Shown here piece after piece: positions 1 to 12,711 of a DNA stretch of 64,000 nt. The stretch comes from Moringa oleifera. Lineage: Eukaryota; Streptophyta; Magnoliopsida; Brassicales; Moringaceae. How positions within the stretch are numbered: the stretch's first letter is position 1; every line of letters starts with the position of its first letter. The translations under genes and the position numbers were made by a program. Location: assembly GCA_021397835.1 (NCBI GenBank), contig JAJFZO010000566.1:1116001-1180000 (forward strand), read 5' to 3'. A model generated the notes under the pieces. The model was not told the origin of the DNA. It ran no database searches and saw only the letters and a program-made list of their open reading frames with translations.

Positions 1-2374
1 TTTTTATTAATTTGATTTTTATCAGGAGTGGTTATAAATATTTAGGTCTCATTAATGTTAGACAGATTTGTTATATAATAGTTTGAGAAATTTTTAGTGT
101 TTTTGAAATCTGAGATATATGTTGTTATTTAAGATGTTGCTTTATTTTTTTTCTTTTTAAGATTCTTTTTTTTTTTAATTTATAACTTCTTCTGCTTGTT
201 CTCCTCTGGTAAGTGGCCGATTCATTCATGTTTTTATTAATTTTTATTTTAAATTTATTTTAAATTATATATATATAAAGTATTTCAAATGTTTTTAAAA
301 GTCCGAGTTAATATTTACTTTAGGTTAATAGGAATATTTACTAATTTCTAGATATATAATAATTATTAATATTATTAAAATTTTAAATTAATAACAATTG
401 ATAATTTAAATTTGAATATAACGGAAAGTGTAATTTTAAAATATTGATAATTAAATTATTTAATATTGATTTTATGTAATATTATAATATTTTAAAAATA
501 TTAATATTAAATATATTATAAATTTTTATTTTTAAGATATAAAAATAATGAATAACTATTATCTACATTATTTTAAAACAATTTATTTTTAAAAAAATAA
601 ATATTAATGTGATGATATTTTAAATTAACATATTTATAAAATATATTTTAGAATTATAAATTATTATAATAAATCATAATTAAAAAATAAAAATCTCGTA
701 AAATCATAATATTTATCTTTTATTATTAATTAAATTTTTATTTAAAAAAATGATAAACCGAATTATGATTTATAGATTAAATTAAATATTATGAAAAAAT
801 AAAAAATTAAAAATATTTAAATTAAAAATTTGAAACAATAAATTTTGATCTAAAATTTTTTCACTGTAAAAAAATATGAAAGCTATTATCACAAAAAATT
901 TTAAAATTGTTTTGAGTACTTAAAATATATATTTTAAAATTTATATAATTAAAATTTTAAAAAATTTATAAAAAAATTTATATTTTATCAAAAATTATTC
1001 AAATTTAAAAAATAAAGTTAAAATAAAATAAAAAAATTTATTTAAGTTATATTTTAGATATTTCAACAACAAAAATATCTTTAATTTTTATAGTCATTTT
1101 AAATAAGGTCTAATATAAACCAAATTGAGGTATCAAGATTTGATATGTTACTTTTTCAATATTAAGTTTTGATTGTTAACATGAAGTAAATATTAAAATT
1201 TTATAAAACTTTTTATCTTTTAAAAAATTTTATAATTTTGATAATATCACAATATTAATAAATTGTATTTAAAATATTTTAATCAATTTTAATATTATTA
1301 AACTTGTATAATATAAATTACCAATTAACAAGTTTTTAAAGATTTGTCAACATGCGTACAAAAATTGTTTCTCTTAATATTGATATATAAAATCAAATTT
1401 TAGTATATATCCTTGAACAAAAAATAATGGAGCACAAGGAATAAACTTGAAGGTACACTTCTGACCTAATTCTTATCAATTGTAATCTTTTAATTATTGA
1501 GTTAAAGTATGGTTTATCTTAAAATATTGGTTTAAAATTTATTAATTTAATAATATTTATCTTCAAATATTTGAATTTGAAATCACTGTAAACTCATCAA
1601 CTTATTTATCATATTTATTATCATAGATTTTATGTGAATATGATCTTTAATTATTTTTAAAATTTTTTATTTCATAGATTTTATATTTGATTACTAATTT
1701 AGTTGAATTTTAGTTTATAATTTTAAATAATTTATTAATATCATTAATAAATTTATTAATACATATTTAGTATGATAAAATAACCGGCATGAGTTCATGA
1801 ACAAAGAATTAGTATCTAATAAAATTTTAGTATTAACAGAATTACAGTATAAAATTTAAAATTTTGAAATTTGTTAGATAAAAATTATCCTTAAATTAAA
1901 ATTTTAAAAAATATTAGATAACATTATCATTAAATTAAAATTAAATATATATATATATAATATTATAAAAACGAAAAATGGACATCAGCTAACTGATTTT
2001 AGGATTCCTATTCGTAATCCAAGTGAAATTCCACTCTTAGTTGTGCTTTCTTAGTCTTCCTAGGTTTTTAATTCCTACTCTAATTTGATTTCTTGTCAAT
2101 TTGTTTTCCTATTCTTATTAGATTCCTTATTCCAATCTATTTCATTTATTGTTAGCATTATAAATTGGAAGTTCAATGCAACCTATTAAAATTATTTTCT
2201 AAGTTTCAGATTTTATTGTTGATTTTTAAAATTTGTTCTTTGCATTATTTTGCTCCTTTCTCGAATCAGACCTTTCATTCTGCCATTGTTTATCGAAGAA
2301 CTTGAGCAAGTTCTTTAAGCAATAGTTTTTTTTTTTTTTGGTTTTCTGTTTCCGATAATTTCTCTGTGACGAGA
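1..2374. other. AT-rich intergenic region, upstream of the cullin gene
   Basis: No coding segment, RNA gene or recognisable element is seen. The sequence is dominated by A/T homopolymers and short AT runs, with stops in all frames. The last 350 bases are less AT-biased and probably hold the promoter and 5' leader of the cullin gene that follows. No single TATA box stands out. Confidence 0.6.
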
Positions 2375-4708
2375 ATGGAAGGATATAATTTCTCTGTGAT
2401 GAGAATGGAAGGATTATACCTCACATGGGAGGAGGGGTGGTCATGTGTGCAGGAAGGGATCACAAAGTTGATGACGCTGGAAGGAGTAGAAGAGGCAGAA
2501 TTCATAGGCTCAGAAGAATACAGGAAGGCCGCCTCTTCCATCTACAACATGAGCTATGACGAGTACACTGATTATTCCGTCAGGCTCTATGGCAAATTCC
2601 GGGAAATCTGCGAAGAACATATTCACTCGAAGGTCTTGCCAGCTGTACAAGACAAGCATGATGAGCTTCTCCTGAGGGAGCTTCTGAGCAAATGGAAGAT
2701 ATATATCTTAATGGTTAACCGGCTGGCAGACCTCTTTCTTTACCTTGATCAACGAATTCAGAAGCAATGGGGCCATGGGCTTACGCAACTTGCAGTAACT
2801 CGCTTCCACGATATGGTTCTTCCAGAGATTAACGATGAAGTCAGAAATATTTTATTTACTCTTATTAGTAAAGAACGTGAAGGAGAGCAGATCGAACGAG
2901 TATTATTGAGGCGTGTTATCAGTATATACGCTGAGAACGGAATAGTACCATCCGATAGATACGTTCATGATCTGGAAACACAGTTTATTGAAGATACTTG
3001 TGCTTATTATTCTCGCAAAGCATCCAGCTGGATTAATGCTCAGGACACTTTCCCACAGTATATGTTGAAGGTAAGCCTTTTTGCTTCATAAAATTGTTAC
3101 CAATCTGGATCCTGGTATTGTTTCTAACTTGTTTGAGAATTGCAGGTGGAGGAAGGGTTATTGAAAGAACAGGGAAGAGCGAATTATTACCTAAAAGGAT
3201 TCACTGCCATGGAAATCATGCGGAAAGTGGAACATGAGCTGTTGGTTGTCCATGCAATTCAGCTCCTTGAAAGGGAAGATACAGGATTCGTTGCATTGCT
3301 TAGAGATGAAAAGGTGGGGGAACTTTCAAGGATTTACAGGCTTTACGGCTACAATGTTGAAGTAATGAAGCTGTTAACTAAATTGCTCAGAAAATACATT
3401 GGTGATCAAGGTGCAGTGATCGTGCAACAGGCTCAAGAAGCAGTTAGTAATGAAGCTTTAATGGGATTTGGAGTAGTGTGGGAAGAAGTCTTTCTGGGAA
3501 AGATAGTTGAGCTTCGTGACAAATATATGCCATTGGTGACTAAATGCTTCCAGGAAGTACACCAGGATTTATTGGAGGCATTGAGGGAAGGGATTGAAAA
3601 TATTTGCAGTGAGCAGGCTGATCCTGGTAGCTCAGGCCGAGAATTCATTGCGACGATTTGCGACAACGTGATCATGAGGAGTGGGAACGAGAAGTGGATC
3701 GATGATTCCATTGACAAAACACTGGAAATGGCTATGGAACTTGTTTCGTTTATGTGTGACAAGTATGTTTTTACTGAATGGTACAGAAAAAAGCTTGGAA
3801 GACGACTTCTTCATGGTGGGAGCTTCAAGGAGGAAATTGAAAGGACCACGTTAACAAAACTCAACAAGGTTACTTGCGGACTGTTTACATCGGAGATAGA
3901 GGGAATGATTGGTGATTTCGGAATGGCTGGAGAAACTCAAACTACATTTGTCGAATATCTTGGTAACAACCCCTCTGCAAATCCTGGAATTGATTTAACC
4001 GTTTCAGTTCTTACTCTTAGATTCTGGCCAAGCTACAAATCATCTGATTTCAATCTCCCAGAAGAATTGGTTAAGTGTGTTGAAGCTTTCGAAGCATTCC
4101 ATGCGACACAGAGGAGAAACAGAAAGCTTACCTGGAATCACTCTTTAGGATATTGCCATGTCGAGGGTAAGTTTGAGCAGAAAACTATTGAACTGATTGT
4201 GTCAACTCACCAGGCTGCAGCCCTTCTGCTGTTTAATGATGCTGATAGATTGAGTTGCTCAGAAATCATGACTAAGCTGAACATGAGCGATGAAGATGTT
4301 GTTAAGGTTGTCAGTTCCCTGTCATGCTCGGAGTATAAGATTCTCATTAAAGAACCCCACACTGAATCGATATCCGAAACAGACGACTTCGAGTTCAACT
4401 ACAAGTTCACTGACGAGAAGAACCAGATTGAGATTCTGCTCCCACCAGAAGATAAAAAGAGAAAGGTTGCTATAAACCAGCTTGATAAAGATGGATCGTT
4501 CGTCATTGATGCTGCAATTGTGCGCATAATGAAGAGGAAGAAAGTCTTGGAGTACCAGCAGCTAATTGACGAGTGCGTTGAGGCGTTGAGCCACATTACT
4601 TTGAGGCCTGACATCAGAAGAATCAAGGAACGAGTTGAGAAGTTGATAGTTCATGAATATCTGGAGAGGGATAGCAAGAATCCAGACATCCTTTATTACT
4701 GTCCCTGA
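2375..4708 (+). CDS. CUL1-like: Cullin-1-like SCF scaffold, two coding exons
   Basis: Cullin-1 is the scaffold of SCF E3 ubiquitin ligases; its N-terminus holds SKP1/F-box proteins and its C-terminus holds RBX1. Exons are read as 2375-3070 and 3146-4708, with a 75-nt GTAAGC...TTGCAG intron, giving 752 aa, close to plant CUL1. The first half carries cullin repeats (EGITKL near the start, KHDELLLREL, YYSRKASSWI). The cullin homology region has YRKKLGRRLL, NPGIDLTVSVLTLRFWPS and ELIVSTHQAA. The C-terminal winged helix has IVRIMKRKKVL, whose Lys near residue 695 matches the NEDD8 acceptor, 57 residues from the end. The protein is clearly divergent from canonical CUL1 but has no stop or frameshift. 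Two further in-frame ATGs lie within 12 codons, so the exact start is open. One intron is unusual, because canonical plant CUL1 has many; the gene may derive from a processed copy. It converges on the DUF1191 gene. Confidence 0.9.
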
Positions 4709-5160
4709 TTCAATCTGTCAAATAGGAAAAAAAGGAAATACATCTTGTATCTGAAATTCTTAATCTTCTAATTCAATCTGTCAAATCTGTCCCTTTGGCA
4801 CTCTGAAGAACCTGAAAATGGCTTTTTAGGAACTTCAGCAGGACCAATTTGTTACAGGCAGATAGCTGGACTGATATCTTTTCATTGACTTAAAAACTAT
4901 ATTGTGTTTTTTCATATACTTGGATCTTTTTGTTTGATTACTGATTCAAAATGTCAAATATGCTGCTCTTGGGATTTCACATAAGGAAATGAATGTCAGA
5001 AAAGCTACTGTTTATATAAATAAATCACAGATCCTGATTTCTGTTTGTAATTTAAATAGTAAGTCTTAGTTTGGTGAATTCAAATGTTACAGAGAGTTCT
5101 TAGATAAAGACAGGGCAGAATATGAACAAGATGGCGGAGAAGTATGGACAGACCAAAGAG
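4709..5160. other. 3' flank between two convergent genes
   Basis: A 450-base AT-rich spacer holds the 3' ends of the cullin (+) and DUF1191 (-) genes. A short phrase (attcaatctgtcaaat) occurs twice, near 4708 and 4772. No separate gene is seen. Confidence 0.6.
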
Positions 5161-6251
5161 CTATGGAAACCCTCCATCCTCAAGGACTGGTTGAGTTCTT
5201 GTTACTGTTGCAAATGGCATTTTGCTACTGCGAATCCATCTGCTATCAAAAACCTCACCTTCATCAGCTTCTCTTTCCATTACCTGAATCTTCTTCGAGG
5301 TCAAGACTCTGACGACTACAATACCCAGGTAAGCTATTGAGATCAGCCCACCAAGTGCAAGCAGAAACCCAGTTGCCCACAAGTACCAGAAGCTCTGGTT
5401 CCTCTTCAATGGAAGAACAATGGCGAAATGACCTTGACTTGATGCATGGCATGCATTTGAGAAGCTCACCCGGCTAAGCTGAAACGTGCTATTGCTGCTG
5501 AAAGCTACACATCTTGCTGTTGAAGTCAATGTTGTTCCAGAAAAGTGAATCGATATAGGCTCCCTTGTTGTGCTGAGATTGATCTTTCTGATACTCTTTG
5601 CTCTTATATCTGATACATCGAAAACCATGAAACCAACTACTGAAGTGATGAATGAATAGCCTGGAACTGTGTAATAGCAAGAAGACCAGTTGCCCAAGTC
5701 TTGATAGACTATAGCCAGCCTCCTGACATAAGGCACTGGGCCAGTTCTTGGTGGGATGTGGAAGTCGCTGAAATTAGCTCCAATTCTCCAGTCTCCGGCT
5801 CCTGAGACGTACAATTGAGACGTCCATGCCTGAGAGATTAGCTGGAAGGATAGCTTTGTATACAGCACCATGTATGAGGTGAAGTGACCAGTGAATAGCT
5901 GAAAGCAGAATCCTGGAGAAGACCAGAATCCCCAATCCCCATATAGACTATAGCCAGCCTCCTGACATAAGGCACTGGGCCAGTTCTTGGTGGGATGTGG
6001 AAGTCGCTGAAATTAGCTCCAATTCTCCACAGTCTCCGGCTCCTGAGACGTACAATTGAGACGTCCATGCCTGAGAGATTAGCTGGAAGGATAGCTTTGT
6101 ATACAGCACCTGTATGAGGTCTGTGCCTGACCAGTGCTCTGAAAGCAGAATCCTGGAGGACTGAATCCATTGAATCCCCATAGCTGTCCAAGCTTTCAAC
6201 TACTGAACATGAGCACAAGCTGAGAACCAACCAGATGAAACTCCACCTCAT
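5161..6251 (-). pseudogene. DUF1191 membrane protein gene broken by an internal tandem duplication
   Basis: The family is a plant-specific set of single-pass membrane proteins of unknown function. Reading from 6251, the product starts with a signal peptide (MRWSFIWLVLSLCSCSVVES), then LQDSAFRALV, a TGAVYKAILPANLSGMDVS block, IPPRTGPVPYVRRLAIVY, QDLGNWSSCYYTVPGYSF, a transmembrane segment (FWYLWATGFLLALGGLISIA) and the family's C-terminal signature ATVTRTQPVLE. The frame breaks in the middle because about 5704-5942 and 5943-6180 are two copies of one segment, offset by 239 nt and nearly identical for some 160 bases. Without one unit the span is 852 nt, a 283-aa frame of normal family length. 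The outer parts of the two copies differ by several small indels, including a 2-nt CA difference near 6031. No GT-AG intron would remove the repeat. It is either a recent disabling duplication or an assembly artefact; the DUF1191 assignment is firm. Confidence 0.8.
5704..6180 (-). repeat. 239-bp tandem duplication inside the DUF1191 gene
   Basis: The string beginning atagactatagccagcctcc occurs at 5704 and again at 5943. Copies match almost base for base through the regions starting 5704 and 5943, then differ by short indels beyond about 5865 and 6106. The offset of 239 is not a multiple of three, so the second copy throws the reading frame out. Confidence 0.9.
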
Positions 6252-7030
6252 CTTGGGTTTCAGAGAATCAGAACATGTTCAGCAGGCACAGGGCTTCTCT
6301 GATTTCTTCGACATGAACTAGTCAGAACACAAGGGATCTGAAGCAGGATCAGTCTTTAGGGGAGGGACCCTGTTGGCGCTTTGCCCCAGTGATGATGCTT
6401 CTTTAGCGTTTACAAAGGGATTAAGCATGCTTGTGCATGGACCCCAACCGAGGGAGAACTAATGACTAATAAGTCAGATTTAGAACTTTTTCCCTTGACT
6501 TTCAAGGGAGTAAATCATTAATTTCTGCCAATCTGTCATAAGGAAAACAAGAGAATCTTGATTTAATCCCTAAAATACGGGGACAACATAAATAGTGATA
6601 ATAATAACATTGCGGAGATTGCTCCTCTCTTCCAGGCAGCAGATGCTAGGTCAGCATCTGCTATGATACATATTGCAATAAAGCAGCGATGGCAGCAACT
6701 ACATTTCAGACCAATAATCATATTATTGAGAAATCAAAATTCCCTGTTAATTTGAGCTGTACTGACTTTTCTGAAAAGAAATTAAGATCAGCTTAAAATC
6801 CATGATCTATTATCGAATTGCTGCTATGGTTTATTGATAGTTTTTGGACAAGAAATTTCTATCACCATAGAAAAGCAAAATCAGGAGGACAAGATACACT
6901 AAGAAATATACCCAGAGCCAGCTCATGTAATCAGAGTTTAAACAGGTCAATATAAACTTTAGATTCAGAAGAGTTGTTAAATATGAGGTTACGAGGTTCA
7001 AATGCTCTACAGGCCTTTCTCAAAATGAAT
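6252..7030. other. Intergenic spacer, likely DUF1191 promoter
   Basis: This lies upstream of the DUF1191 gene and just past the 3' end of the LRB pseudogene, both on the minus strand. It includes a less AT-rich part (6350-6480) and a short palindromic-looking stretch, gcagatgctaggtcagcatctgc, near 6640. No gene is seen. Confidence 0.5.
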
Positions 7031-9166
7031 TCACTGCCTGATGGTGAGCTCAGCCCTTAGATGAAGTACACCATTGATGAAATATAGGCTATCATCAGCC
7101 ATGAATGCTGTCTAGGTATGCCTAACAGATTGCCATATCCAACAGCTTTCCCTCCTGTGAAGGTATAGTTTCCTTTATACTTGCCCACATACTCTTCAGT
7201 TGGCTTCGATCTTGCTGCAAATTCATAATGGATGGCGAAACTCACTGATCTCTTCTCTTGCATCCCCAAAACAGTCCAAAGCAATGAAATGAGCTTTGTT
7301 GGTCCTGCCCACCCAAGTGAAATGCCTGCCAATAAACCCTTCCAGTTGGAAACAGATTTGCACATTCCTCACACTTCAAGTCCAATACATTGCTAACGAG
7401 GCTGTTCAAACTCCACCACCTTGACTGGTCAGTACTTGCAAGCTCTTTCCACAAAGTGACAGGAGGTATTATTTGGCTCATCTACTCCAAGAAAGCGTTG
7501 CCAGTATGATGTCTCAGTCTTGAAAAATAGAGCTTAAAGAATGACCTAGGATGACAGCTCAGAGTCAAAGTCATTGCAGGCTAACAACTTATCTCAGGTT
7601 TCTACAGGTCATGTATGGAAAATGGATAAGCCAACCTAGCAGTGAAGCAAGGATTTCCCCTTCTTTCCTCCAATTTTGGGTAATGAATCCTTGCCCACTT
7701 CAGCACTAAGTCATAAACAGCATCCTCCGAGGCTACCTGGATATCATCACTGGATAGTACTGCTTCTAAACCAGCCAAAGGTAAGTTAAGCACATCTTCA
7801 TGGAATCTGAAAAAAACAAATCAATAGTAGGCATCAGTAAAACAGGATATTGAGTGCCTGAAAAGACCAAAAATGAAAACAAAATAAAACAAAAAAGCCA
7901 ACTGATGGCACATTTTGAGTTTAGCCCACTGGTGCTCAAGAAGCCAACAAAAATGTAGCTAGGAATACTAGTTTTACACATTTTTATTACGCAGCTTAAG
8001 TGCTGCCTCTGCCATGTAATATTTGTGTTCCACAATGCTAATAAAATAAAAATGAAGATATGACGTTATAGGATAAGGGAGAGCATTTAAAGAATCAAAA
8101 TACATATCAATGGGGAATTTGCAATACATATTAAGAACACAAAGATAAAAGAACAGGTTTACAAGAAACAAGAGACTTACTTAGCTATGTCCTAGTATTT
8201 TGCAGCAAGAAACTGCTTCGCAGCATCTGTTAGTGGCTGAACAGCTTCAGCCATTGGAACAGTAGAAGGAAGATCCAAATACAGCAGGGCAGATTCACAG
8301 CTCATGGGCATGTCACGCAGCAAACTGCTGCAGTATCTCATGCAAGAAGCAACCTGGATCTTGTCAGCAGCCATCAGCACATCCAGCAAACCAGCGGGTG
8401 TGCTTGTCGATGAGGTATTACTATACATAAAATTAAGGAGATCCATGAGGGCTGCTTTGCTTGAGAAAATAAACAGAAAAGAAATATTAAATCAATATTT
8501 GATTAGTTCAAAATGAAACAGAAGAAGTAATATTGATAATTATCATGACAATGATGAGCAAAATGGATGTAAACCACTCCAAGAAATGGGCAGATTACTC
8601 GACTTATTTACAGCTTACAAAAACTTTAAAACTATCTAGAAGAAACCATGCCAATTTCATCGCATATGAAAACAAACCAACGTGCAAGATGACCAAAAAT
8701 AGAATATGATAGTTTCAAGCATTGCATGAGTCATGTATTCATAGAGTTACATGTCACTGCTCCGACTCTTTCATCCCATTTCAAAAACAACTACAAGAAT
8801 AACACAAACAAACAAGTCCACTACAATACAACCAGTGAATGAAGACAGACAACATAAACCATGCCAACTTACCTTATAGAAAAATTGACTCTTGGCTGCT
8901 AAAATTGGAGAGCGAAGGCGTAGAGTCTTAACTCTAAGAACTGTTGAACTGTCCATGCTCCAGGATGAATCATTGCCATGAGTGGCTTCTTCATCACCAA
9001 CAGAAGAATCTGACAGATCTCAGTAAAACCCATGTCACCAACCAGAAATTAAATCAGAACAAGCTAACAAAGATTATCAGTGAGTGTTTGTCAAACTGAA
9101 AAACTACAAAAATCGGAAAAACAGTAAAACCATTTGCTTGGCTAGTTAGATATACATATACATACA

Positions 9167-9167
9167 C

Positions 9168-9204
<37 letters not shown>
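9167..9204. repeat. (TA)n-(GA)n microsatellite
   Basis: About 20 bases of TA followed by 19 of GA lie just past the donor of exon B of the LRB pseudogene, inside its intron. Length is likely to vary between individuals. Confidence 0.9.
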
Positions 9205-9589
9205 TCTACCATTTAAATTCAAATTCATGTGAACATCTACTGGTGATTCCTCAAACATTGCGAATACTTCCTCCACGATATTTTCACCGGCCACACCATC
9301 ATCAGTGTCAAGCATAGTACAGTTTAAGATCTGCTCCTCTTGTTGCATGGGAACATCCACAGCTAATTGAAAAGCAGAAGTCAGCTTCTACATGATGAAA
9401 TTAATGGTCAAATATTATCAGAACCTAAATAAACACATTAAAGGCCTACTAAGGACAAAGTTGAGAAAGAGGACATTCCTTTGCACTCCACAAACCCGAT
9501 TCTCAAGCAGGCTTAGATGTGTACTGGTCCTTTCACTAGTCCGTGGAAATACTAAGATACAGACATCACCACTTGTCCCATGATTGCAA

Positions 9590-9730
9590 CTAAGAGACAT
9601 AATGATGCCCTCAATTGATAAAAATTTTGTGAGAACTACACTTCGAAAGCTAGGTATTAAAGTGCCATGATACTATGACATTCAATCTCTGACATCAAGG
9701 CATTTATAGTATGTAACTAATGAAATCTCC
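9590..9730 (+). repeat. Diverged repeat, copy A part 1 (left of LINE)
   Basis: The stretch from gcaactaagagacataatg to taactaatgaaatctcc matches 12712-12932 in the same direction. Shared blocks include gacataatga, aagctag, ttcaatctctga against attaaatctctga, and aggcatttatag. The right copy carries extra sequence in the middle. It is not a known element by eye. Confidence 0.7.
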
Positions 9731-9736
9731 GGCAAT

Positions 9737-12500
9737 TATTTTTTTTTAACAGTAATATAAAGGGTAATATTCTATATAATAGCACCAGGTGCAACTCTTG
9801 TACAAAGGTTAAAATTCTAACATTTTAGAAGTTCCACAAAGTCAAACAAATTCCCCCTTATTTACAAAATCATTCTCAATATTCCATGATTTCAGAATAT
9901 GAATCCGATTGGGTGCAAAAAACTCCTCAATGGATATTCCTTTCTTAAAAACTCTTCTATTCCTTTCCTTCCAAATCAGCCACAAAACCAACAGGAATAC
10001 TTTTCTAAATAGTTTTTTTCCTAGTTTTATCCCAGCAATGCTATTCCATGCCAGGAGCACCCCTCCACTGTCCCAATAGCCACCCAGTCTACCCCCAACA
10101 TTTGTCACACCGCCCTCCAAATCTGTCTAGCCCATTCGCACCCCAAAAACAAGTGTTGGACTTAGTCTTCTCTCTCTTTGCACAAGACCCACCTGTTCAT
10201 TAAGGTCATACCCCTTTTTTTCAAGTTATCAATAGTAAGCACTTTCCCATAGATTACCTCCCACACAAAGAAGGTCACCTTTGTCGGGACTCCTGCTTTC
10301 CACACCAAATTCCATGGATACAACTTCTCCAAGTTGATCCAATAGCCTATACAATTCTCTGACCTTGAAGTTCTCCAACCTACAACCACCCATGTTTAGT
10401 ACTAGTTTATCTGGTTGGTCCAGATTCACTTTCGCTTCCTGAATCTTACCATAAAGCTGCAGTAGGCCTTACATCTCCAATCCTCTGCGTTTCTTCTCAT
10501 AACCATTGTCCATTCCATCATATTCCTTTCTCCCTAGATACAGTCGCTACCGAGGGCATTCTTATCAGCTGCCATAGCAAAAATAATTTGGAAATACTTC
10601 ACACAAAAGGTAAGTCTCCACACCTTTTGTCCTTCCAAAAGCTAGCTGACTTGCCATGCTCAAACTTACATTGACAATCCCCTCAAATCCTTCCACCGTG
10701 TCATTATGGCCTTCCAAACGCCTGTCCCAAAGGTTTCTCCACCTATTCTGGTCATCCACCGTCCTCCCCCTAAACCATACTTTGCTGCAAAGACTTTTTT
10801 CCATAATTTTTCCTTTTTTTCTCATGAATCTCCGTAGCCATTTACCAAGCAATGTCCTGTTAAACAACCGCAGTGGCTTTATCATCTTTAATCCTCCTTT
10901 ATCTATAGGCTTTGTCACCATGTCCCACCTGACAAGATGAAATTTCTTTACCTCCTCTGAGGTGCCCCATAAAAGTCTCCTCCACAACGTTTCGAGCTAC
11001 TGCTCGTAGAATTGAAAAAAGAGAGATGTAAATGATGGGAAAATTTGACAATGTTAGTTAGCATTAATCTACTTTCTCTTAAGAGAAACGGTCTCTTCAA
11101 CCCCACTAATAGTTTTTCTATTTTATCCATAATTCCATTCCAAACAGTCAAATCCTTCATTCTCACACTTAAACCGAATTCAATTGCTAAAGGCACGAGC
11201 TCGTCCCGTATCTCCTCCGCCTCTTCATCACCTATATCCACCAAAGCAACCTTGAATTCACCTTCTTCATTTTTGGCAAACCCTAGCTTGGTTCACCCCT
11301 CCCCCCCATCACCAGTAACAAACAACCCTTTTACCTTAGATGCCGAATAGGAAGAACCCCTTAGATGCATTACTAACTCATTAACTCGAATTGCACAGTC
11401 TGCCTGACTCCTAAGGTTCCTTTCGCCCATACTAATTCTTCTTAACACCAAAAAGAGACCTCGTTGACCGTCCTCTTCCTATGTCGCAAAGCTGATCAAA
11501 CTCTCCTCTTCAGAATGATGACTTGAAGAAGGAACGAGCACCTCATATCGTGAAACCCCTTCCACTGCTCTTTTATCCCAATTCAACTCCTCTTAATTAC
11601 GCAATCCACACCTCCTAGCCCCCAACCTAGACTAGTGAAAGTGCCGCCCATCTGTTCGATTCTGCCCCATGCCCCAAGGTTAAACAATCTTGGATTTAGG
11701 CCTAAGCACCAGTTTCGCCCAAATCAACCCCCGCCGATTGAACACAAAAAATTTTTCTTTTCATCCCGATTAGATCTCTTTTGGTCAAAAATGGGACCCA
11801 TTCTATTACTGTGCATCGATTCCCTCTCCACAACCACGTCTCTCCAGGACTTACCAGAAGTCAGATTTAGTTTTCCTGCCTGTGCCGTGACCACTAATAG
11901 AAAATCCAACTTGCATCTTTGGTTATAGCCAACAGTATCTCCTTCTATCTTTGAAACCTCGAGCCTTCCTCATATTTGTCAAAACTTCCTCCTTTTTCAC
12001 CGTCGAAAAATATCCCAAATGCCTTTATCTTCCTCCACCGATTGAAACCATTCCTTCCCTTCGAGAAGACTAAGCTCCCCTCCCTCTTTCTTTGTATCTC
12101 AAAGGCTAGCACATATCAACCGCTAGGGTTTTCCTTCATCACTATCAACACCTTCCTCCTTCAATGCCTCCACCATCTGATCTCGCATCTCTTTGAAGCC
12201 ACCCAATCCATGGCAGTTGACAACCATTATGCTTCATCCCAACCCAAATACAAAGACGATCGTCTACTCCGACTTTGTTACATGATTTTACCCTTAAATT
12301 CCTCCCTTATCTCCACTGATAGCTCCAATATCTTGCCCTCGACTCTAATGGTGAAGGATGCCATCAAAATTGAAGGACACCACCTTCCTCTTACGATAGC
12401 TAAAGGCTCTCACTCTCTCACTTTCTCACTCTTTAGAAAGAAATTCTCAATTGTGGTCCTTGTTTCCTATATTTGTGTCCAAAAAAAGCATAATTAATAT
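9737..12500 (-). mobile_element. LINE (non-LTR retrotransposon) remnant
   Basis: The element is on the minus strand with its 3' end at 9737, where a run of T on the plus strand (9738-9747) looks like its poly(A) tail. From 3' to 5': the C-terminal part of ORF2 with the zinc-binding reverse-transcriptase region (VTFFVWEVIYGKVLTIDN, RWVLCKE; about 9842-10430), the stretch LVRWDMVTKPIDKGGLKMIK (10565-10987), the end of the reverse transcriptase (IGDEEAEEI, LTVWNGIMDKIEKLL; 10948-11244), then weak ORF1-like sequence to about 12500 (SWRDVV near 11850). Full plant LINEs are 6-7 kb, so the endonuclease and most of the polymerase are missing. Stops and frameshifts are many; it is not active. It lies in intron 1 of the LRB pseudogene, same strand. 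Target-site duplications were not resolved. Confidence 0.78.
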
Positions 12501-12517
12501 GCTTGACAAATGGCTTC

Positions 12518-12635
12518 TAAACAAAAAACATATTAAACCAAACCTAACCATTACCATCAATTTAGTTTGATTTGAGTTTTTTTCTTTTCAATCTAATTTG
12601 GGTCAAATTTCTTAAACTGAGCTATGTGGGATCGT
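12518..12635 (+). repeat. Diverged repeat, copy A part 2 (right of LINE)
   Basis: Matches 12950-13062 in the same direction: ccattaccatcaatttagtt against cctttaccatcgatttagtt, then gagttttttt and aatttcttaaac. Together with the 9590 repeat it suggests the LINE split one unit of a tandem pair. Confidence 0.65.
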
Positions 12636-12711
12636 CTCCTGCCTTGCAACCAAGACCCTAATCATCCCTCTGCGCTTTATAGGTCCACGCTTACACAGTT
12701 TGGCTCGTGCA

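Noticed and set aside
5704..5943. 239-bp DUF1191 repeat as an intron made by duplication
   Set aside because: Such introns need AG|GT at the repeat joint; none is present in the shared sequence on the coding strand.
11976..12497. 173-codon open frame (+)
   Set aside because: It is antisense to the ORF1-like part of the LINE remnant; the minus-strand reading has the better family likeness.
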